Shown: piece by piece, positions 60,776 through 64,000 of the stretch
How the letters are laid out: each line of letters starts with the position of its first letter
Numbering within the stretch: the stretch's first letter is position 1
Assembly: GCA_027459645.1 (NCBI GenBank)
Contig: DAIDHQ010000013.1
Coordinates: 25,772-89,771 of the forward strand
DNA: 64,000 bases
DNA from: Vulcanimicrobiota bacterium
GTDB lineage: Bacteria; Vulcanimicrobiota; Vulcanimicrobiia; Vulcanimicrobiales; Vulcanimicrobiaceae
Direction of reading: 5' to 3'
Position numbers and translations under genes: made by a program
The notes under the pieces: generated by a model
Databases searched by the model: none
The model's input: the letters and a program-made list of their open reading frames with translations, nothing else
What the model was told of the DNA's origin: nothing

Positions 60776-62587
60776 TCACTTGCGCTCGGTGCTTCCCGAC
60801 CCGACGACGCCCGCAATGACGCTCTTGATCGATTCCTTGATGATGCTGCCTTCGTTCGGATCGCCTTTGACGAGCGCCGAGAAATACTTGTGCGCTTCCT
60901 CGAAGCTGATGTGCGGTGGAAGCTGCGCGATGTCCGCCGACACGTGCGCGTCGATCACGACCGGGCGATCCGACGCAAACGCCTGACGCCACGCATCGTC
61001 GACATCTTCGGGCCGCTTCACTTCGATGCCCAAGAAGCCCAATTGCCGCGCATATTGGGCGTAATTGAAGTTGGGCAAGTCCTGCGACGCCTCGAACTTC
61101 GGGTCGCCGCTCATGACGCGCATTTCCCACGTTACTTGGTTCAAGTCGTTGTTGTGTAGAACCAAGAAGATAATGCGCTGGTCGGCCCATCGGTCGCAGT
61201 ATTTCGCAACCGTCAACATCGCGGCGTTGCCGTTCATCTGCATGGCACCGTCACCCGTGCACGCAATCGGCACGCGATCCGGATACGCAAACTTGGCGGC
61301 GATCGCGTAGGGCACTGCGGATCCCATCGTCGCCAGGCCGCCGGAGAGCGAACCCTTCATGCCGCGGCGCATCATGATGTTGCGCGCATACCAGTTCGTC
61401 GCCGTGCCCGCGTCGCCGGTAAGGATGGCGTTCTCCGGTAAATGCTCGTTGAGCGATACGAAGAGCAGTTGCGGATTGATCGGATCGGCTTCCACCTTCG
61501 CGCGTGCGAGCTCTTGCTCGTGCCACTTTTCCTTCGTCTTCTCCAGCCGATCGCGCCACGAACGATCCGTCTTCGGTTGCAGCAGCGGGAGGAGTGCCGA
61601 AAGCGTCGCCGCGGCATCGCCGACCAGATTCAGTTCCGTCGGAAAGCGCAACCCGAGATTTTTCGGATCGATATCGATCTGAATGCCGCGCGCCTTGCCT
61701 TCTTTCGGCAAGAATTCCGCATAGGGGAACGATGTGCCCACCATCAGCAACGTGTCGCAGTGCTCCATCATCTCGGAGCTCGTGAGCGTTCCGAGCAAAC
61801 CGATGGTACCGGTCACGAACGGCAGATCGTCGGGCACGACCGCTTTGCCCAGCAGCGCCTTCGCCACGCCCGCCCCCAAACGTTCGGCAACGGCGATCAC
61901 CTCATCGGTCGCGTTCATGCAGCCCTGACCGACCAGCATCGCCACACGCTCGCCCGAATTCAGAATCTCGGCCGCGGCGCGCAAATCCGCCGGCGCCGGG
62001 ACAACGATCGGCGCGCGATAGCCGACACTCGAGTGCAGCGTGTTGTGCTTGTGCGGCGGATCCGCATATTTCATCTCTTGGATATCTTTGGGGACCACGA
62101 TTGCCGTCACGGCGCGATGCCCCATCGCGGTACGGAAGGCGCGATCGGTTACGTGGCGGATCGCCTCCACGCTATCGACTTGATAGACGTAGTCGCATAC
62201 ATCGGCATAGAGACGCGCCAAGTCGACTTCTTGCTGATAGGAACCGCCGATCGCGGTGGTAGCTGTCTGGCCCACGATCGCAACCACCGGCATGTGGTCC
62301 ATGGCTGCGTCGTATAAGCCATTCAAGAGATGAATCGCACCCGGTCCGGACGTCGCCATGCACACGCCCACTTCGCCGGTGAATTTCGCGTGCGCGCACG
62401 CCATAAATGCGGCCATCTCTTCGTGCCGCACTTGAATGAATTCGATCTTCTCTTTATCATCCTGAGCTTGTCGATGGATACGCTCGAAAGCCCCCATGAT
62501 GCCGTTGATTCCGTCGCCGGGATAGCCGTACACGCGCTTCACGCCCCACTCGATGAGACGGCGCATCAAGAAATCGCTCGCGTTCAT
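60776..62587 (-). CDS. Thiamine pyrophosphate enzyme (pyruvate oxidase / acetolactate synthase-like)
   Basis: A 603-aa three-domain TPP enzyme. The PYR domain has GYPGDGINGI and the activating Glu in VRHEEMAAFMA; a central FAD/nucleotide-type domain follows. The PP domain has TGDGAMQMNGNA... with HNNDLNQVTWEMR (GDG-NN motif). Pyruvate oxidase (PoxB) is the closest functional guess; substrate not fixed. Residues about 37-45 (HRQAQDDK) are encoded by a short copy of the dispersed repeat and sit just before FIQVRHEE, where relatives have a shorter loop. First gene of the minus-strand oxidative operon. Confidence 0.82.
   Translation of the reverse strand: MNASDFLMRRLIEWGVKRVYGYPGDGINGIMGAFERIHRQAQDDKEKIEFIQVRHEEMAAFMACAHAKFTGEVGVCMATSGPGAIHLLNGLYDAAMDHMPVVAIVGQTATTAIGGSYQQEVDLARLYADVCDYVYQVDSVEAIRHVTDRAFRTAMGHRAVTAIVVPKDIQEMKYADPPHKHNTLHSSVGYRAPIVVPAPADLRAAAEILNSGERVAMLVGQGCMNATDEVIAVAERLGAGVAKALLGKAVVPDDLPFVTGTIGLLGTLTSSEMMEHCDTLLMVGTSFPYAEFLPKEGKARGIQIDIDPKNLGLRFPTELNLVGDAAATLSALLPLLQPKTDRSWRDRLEKTKEKWHEQELARAKVEADPINPQLLFVSLNEHLPENAILTGDAGTATNWYARNIMMRRGMKGSLSGGLATMGSAVPYAIAAKFAYPDRVPIACTGDGAMQMNGNAAMLTVAKYCDRWADQRIIFLVLHNNDLNQVTWEMRVMSGDPKFEASQDLPNFNYAQYARQLGFLGIEVKRPEDVDDAWRQAFASDRPVVIDAHVSADIAQLPPHISFEEAHKYFSALVKGDPNEGSIIKESIKSVIAGVVGSGSTERK
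62455..62478 (+). repeat. Dispersed repeat, short form, inside the TPP enzyme gene
   Basis: ATCATCCTGAGC-ttgtcgA-TGGAT within coding sequence. The minus-strand frame reads HRQAQDD and stays open. Confidence 0.85.
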
Positions 62588-62614
62588 TCTTTTCGTATAC
62601 CCACGAACGCCATT

Positions 62615-62668
62615 GTCATCCTGAGCGGAGCGGTTCGCGTAGCGAATCCGCGCAGTCGAAGGACCACT
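62615..62668 (+). repeat. Dispersed repeat, long form
   Basis: GTCATCCTGAGCGGAGCG, hairpin GGTTCGC-gta-GCGAATCC, GTCGAAGGACCAC end; between qcrC and the TPP enzyme gene. Confidence 0.88.
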
Positions 62669-62680
62669 ACGAGGCTTATG

Positions 62681-63460
62681 CTACGTCGTGCTCGTCCCAA
62701 TGGCACGAATGAATAACGTGAGTAACCCAATGCCGAACACCCAAGCGATGAATCCCTCGGCAACTGGGCCGATGTGACCAAGCGACAATCCGCCCGCATT
62801 AATGCTCTCCGGAGCGTCGGATTGCGTCTGAACGTAGTTGATGTAGTGTGCGATATCGCTCACGTCTTGATCCGACAGCACGTCGGGACCGAAGCGCGGC
62901 ATCGGGCCCGGGCCCGCGCGAATCGCTTCGGCAACCTGGAAAACACTCGCATTCATGAGCGAAGGCGCAACATCCGCATAGCCAACGGAGCCGCCGTTGC
63001 CCGCCGCGCCGTGGCAGGCGGCGCAATTTTCCGCAAAGAGCGCGCGGCCGTGATTGATATCACCCGGCATTACGAGCGGCAGCGTCCTCGAGGCCTGACT
63101 TTCGGAGGGCGTGAACGACTCAACATAGCTTACGATCGCGGTCATCTGCTTGTACGTAAAGCTCGGCTGCTTGTGAATCTCGTTGACGTACGGCACAGCC
63201 GCCGGCATGCGTCCGGTATCGAGCATCAGGTGAATGTCGGCTGCCGAGCGCCCGATCAAACTCGGCGCAATACTGGAACCTTGACCGTTGTCACCGTGAC
63301 AAGACGAACAGTGCATCATGTACAAGCTGCTCCCGCTTTCGTCTCGCGTCGCCCGCAGCGCCACCGTGTCATCCTGAGCGGAGGCGCGAAGCGCCGTAGA
63401 CGAAGGACCGCTTCCCATCGAAAGCCCGAGAACCAATGCGGGTACAAGGAACACAGCCAT
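62681..63460 (-). CDS. qcrC: Diheme cytochrome c, QcrC-like subunit of a bc complex
   Basis: A 259-aa membrane cytochrome with two heme c sites, CSSCH and CAACH, each followed by the class I fold and methionine ligand region (GRMPAAVP; GPGPMPRFG). The C-terminal helix GHIGPVAEGFIAWVFGIGLLTLF, preceded by GGLSLG, is the pattern of actinobacterial-type QcrC, which links the bc1 and aa3 complexes. Other qcr genes are not in view. Residues about 17-31 (GPSSTALRASAQDD) are repeat-encoded between the short N-terminal hydrophobic segment and the first heme domain. An in-frame TAA 24 bases upstream fixes the start region. Confidence 0.84.
   Translation of the reverse strand: MAVFLVPALVLGLSMGSGPSSTALRASAQDDTVALRATRDESGSSLYMMHCSSCHGDNGQGSSIAPSLIGRSAADIHLMLDTGRMPAAVPYVNEIHKQPSFTYKQMTAIVSYVESFTPSESQASRTLPLVMPGDINHGRALFAENCAACHGAAGNGGSVGYADVAPSLMNASVFQVAEAIRAGPGPMPRFGPDVLSDQDVSDIAHYINYVQTQSDAPESINAGGLSLGHIGPVAEGFIAWVFGIGLLTLFIRAIGTSTT
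63368..63411 (+). repeat. Dispersed repeat, long form, inside qcrC
   Basis: GTCATCCTGAGCGGA, hairpin GGCGC-gaa-GCGCC, GTAGACGAAGGACCGC. Entirely inside coding sequence and in frame. Confidence 0.88.
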
Positions 63461-63815
63461 GTATAGAGGGTTCCCACTTTACGCGACGATGGCGCTGGCT
63501 GCGCTCCTCATCTCGGGCTGCACGCCCGCCGTTGTTGCAAAAACCGACACGACGTCGGGCACATCCACGACCCTCGGCGGTGACAAAGAAGCCGGTAAAT
63601 TGGTTTTCACCAACAACTGCTCGACCTGCCACGGCCCGACCGGTGCAGAGGGCGGCGCCGTTGGCCCCGCGCTCAAAAACGAAAATCAACGCATGGATTT
63701 CGCCGCGGTCGATTCATGGATTAAAGATCCGGCACCGCCGATGCCGAAGCTCTATCCGCAGTTCTTGAGCGGGAAGCAAGTCCGCGACGTCGCCGCCTAC
63801 GTCGAATCGCTCTAG
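63459..63815 (+). CDS. Monoheme c-type cytochrome lipoprotein
   Basis: A 118-aa exported cytochrome. Lipobox LISGC (Cys at about 21) then a Thr/Ser-rich spacer, the heme site NNCSTCHGPTG, and MPKLYPQFLSG for the methionine ligand. AGGA lies eight bases before the ATG. Likely an electron carrier of the same respiratory chain as QcrC. Its ATG (63459-63461) and the qcrC ATG (63460-63458) share a CATG palindrome. Confidence 0.85.
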   Translation: MYRGFPLYATMALAALLISGCTPAVVAKTDTTSGTSTTLGGDKEAGKLVFTNNCSTCHGPTGAEGGAVGPALKNENQRMDFAAVDSWIKDPAPPMPKLYPQFLSGKQVRDVAAYVESL

Positions 63816-63826
63816 CGCACTACCGC

Positions 63827-63851
63827 GTCACCCCGAGCTCGTCGAAGGGCG
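63827..63851 (+). repeat. Dispersed repeat, short form
   Basis: GTCACCCCGAGC-tcgtcga-AGGGCG, twelve bases after the cytochrome stop. Confidence 0.8.
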
Positions 63852-63861
63852 CCACTCACGT

Positions 63862-63930
63862 GTCATCCTGATATGTTGGCAGCGGTCCTCTGGCGAAGGG
63901 GACCTGCGGCCGGGACATCGCGTCATCCTG
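63862..63930 (+). repeat. Degenerate repeat copies
   Basis: GTCATCCTG appears at 63862 and again at 63922, with GGTCC-tctggcgaag-GGGACC-like inverted sequence between them. It looks like a decayed long copy plus a new partial one. Confidence 0.6.
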
Positions 63931-64000
63931 TGACCTCGAGTCCGTGCTCAGATAGATGCTCGGCCGCATTGTGCTCTTCCCAAAGATCGGACAGTATGGG
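63923..64000 (-). CDS. Possible C-terminus of an unidentified protein (window edge)
   Basis: Minus-strand open frame entering from the right edge and reading SDLWEEHNAAEHLSEHGLEV then TG and stop. The composition is protein-like, and the last codons and TGA coincide with the GTCATCCTG repeat. Only 25 residues are visible; no family can be named. Confidence 0.4.
   Translation of the reverse strand, partial: PILSDLWEEHNAAEHLSEHGLEVTG

Noticed and set aside
1..64000. Insertion sequences, integrases or phage genes
   Set aside because: No transposase, integrase or phage structural motif was found in any translated frame I read.

Overview
The window is high-GC (roughly 60%), gene-dense bacterial chromosome with about 55 protein genes and six tRNA genes. 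There is no rRNA, CRISPR array, phage or recognisable transposase. The genes point to an aerobic or microaerobic heterotroph: an actinobacterial-style diheme QcrC, a type II NADH dehydrogenase, a quinone-type FAD/Fe-S oxidoreductase, oxygen-type CobG, many lipoproteins and secreted hydrolases. The combination is compatible with an uncultured terrestrial lineage such as Eremiobacterota (WPS-2) or a relative, but that placement is inference; no phylogenetic marker was compared.

Region 1 (1-9.4 kb) is housekeeping: the 5' part of recG coupled to panE, tRNAs for Cys, Gly(CCC), Phe, Asp, Val(CAC) and Val(GAC), membrane proteins, a DUF5069/dienelactone hydrolase pair, an orphan amino-acid-type solute-binding protein, a TonB-like protein, and a thioesterase/TPR pair. 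At 8.7-9.2 kb there is a compact unit with a strong promoter, a 35-codon ORF, a terminator-like hairpin and a 65-codon ORF. Region 2 (9.4-22.6 kb) has an atypical lipoprotein, a 1092-aa double glycosyltransferase, two secreted phosphate-releasing enzymes (histidine acid phosphatase, phospholipase C/AcpA type) facing pstSCA, which lacks pstB, a nested inverted-repeat element, thrS without a TGS domain, and a Pro/Ser-rich lipoprotein. Region 3 (22.6-29.6 kb) holds an MFS permease framed by repeats, a frameshifted P450 remnant, a papain-like protease, a DUF4432 protein, a POT transporter and a sedolisin lipoprotein.

Region 4 (29.6-49.6 kb) is a cobalamin riboswitch followed by sixteen tightly coupled plus-strand genes (cobB, cobN, a ChlI/ChlD fusion, cobO, cobG, cobH, cobI-cobJ fusion, cbiD, cobL, cobE, cobM, cobK, cobQ, cbiB, cobC-like aminotransferase, cobU) and convergent cobA. 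Together they can take uroporphyrinogen III to AdoCbi-GDP. The final steps (cobS, cobT, DMB synthesis) are not here. CbiD stands where CobF would be in the classical aerobic pathway.

Region 5 (49.7-64 kb) is a minus-strand operon that looks like a sugar or sugar-acid oxidation module tied to respiration: TPP enzyme, enolase-superfamily enzyme, GlcD-GlcF-type FAD/Fe-S protein, NDH-2, SDR, six-hairpin glycosidase, TIM-barrel isomerase, cyclase-family hydrolase and isochorismatase-like protein. A diheme QcrC and a monoheme lipocytochrome follow, divergent with overlapping start codons.

The most distinctive signal is a dispersed palindromic repeat (core GTCATCCTGAGC...GAAGGA) in 22.6-24.0 kb and 55-64 kb. 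Long copies carry a hairpin whose sequence changes while base-pairing is kept. Copies lie inside reading frames: they supply internal peptides in the TPP enzyme and QcrC, C-terminal tails in NDH-2 and the FAD/Fe-S protein, and the start and stop codons of the MFS gene. None was seen in the cobalamin locus.
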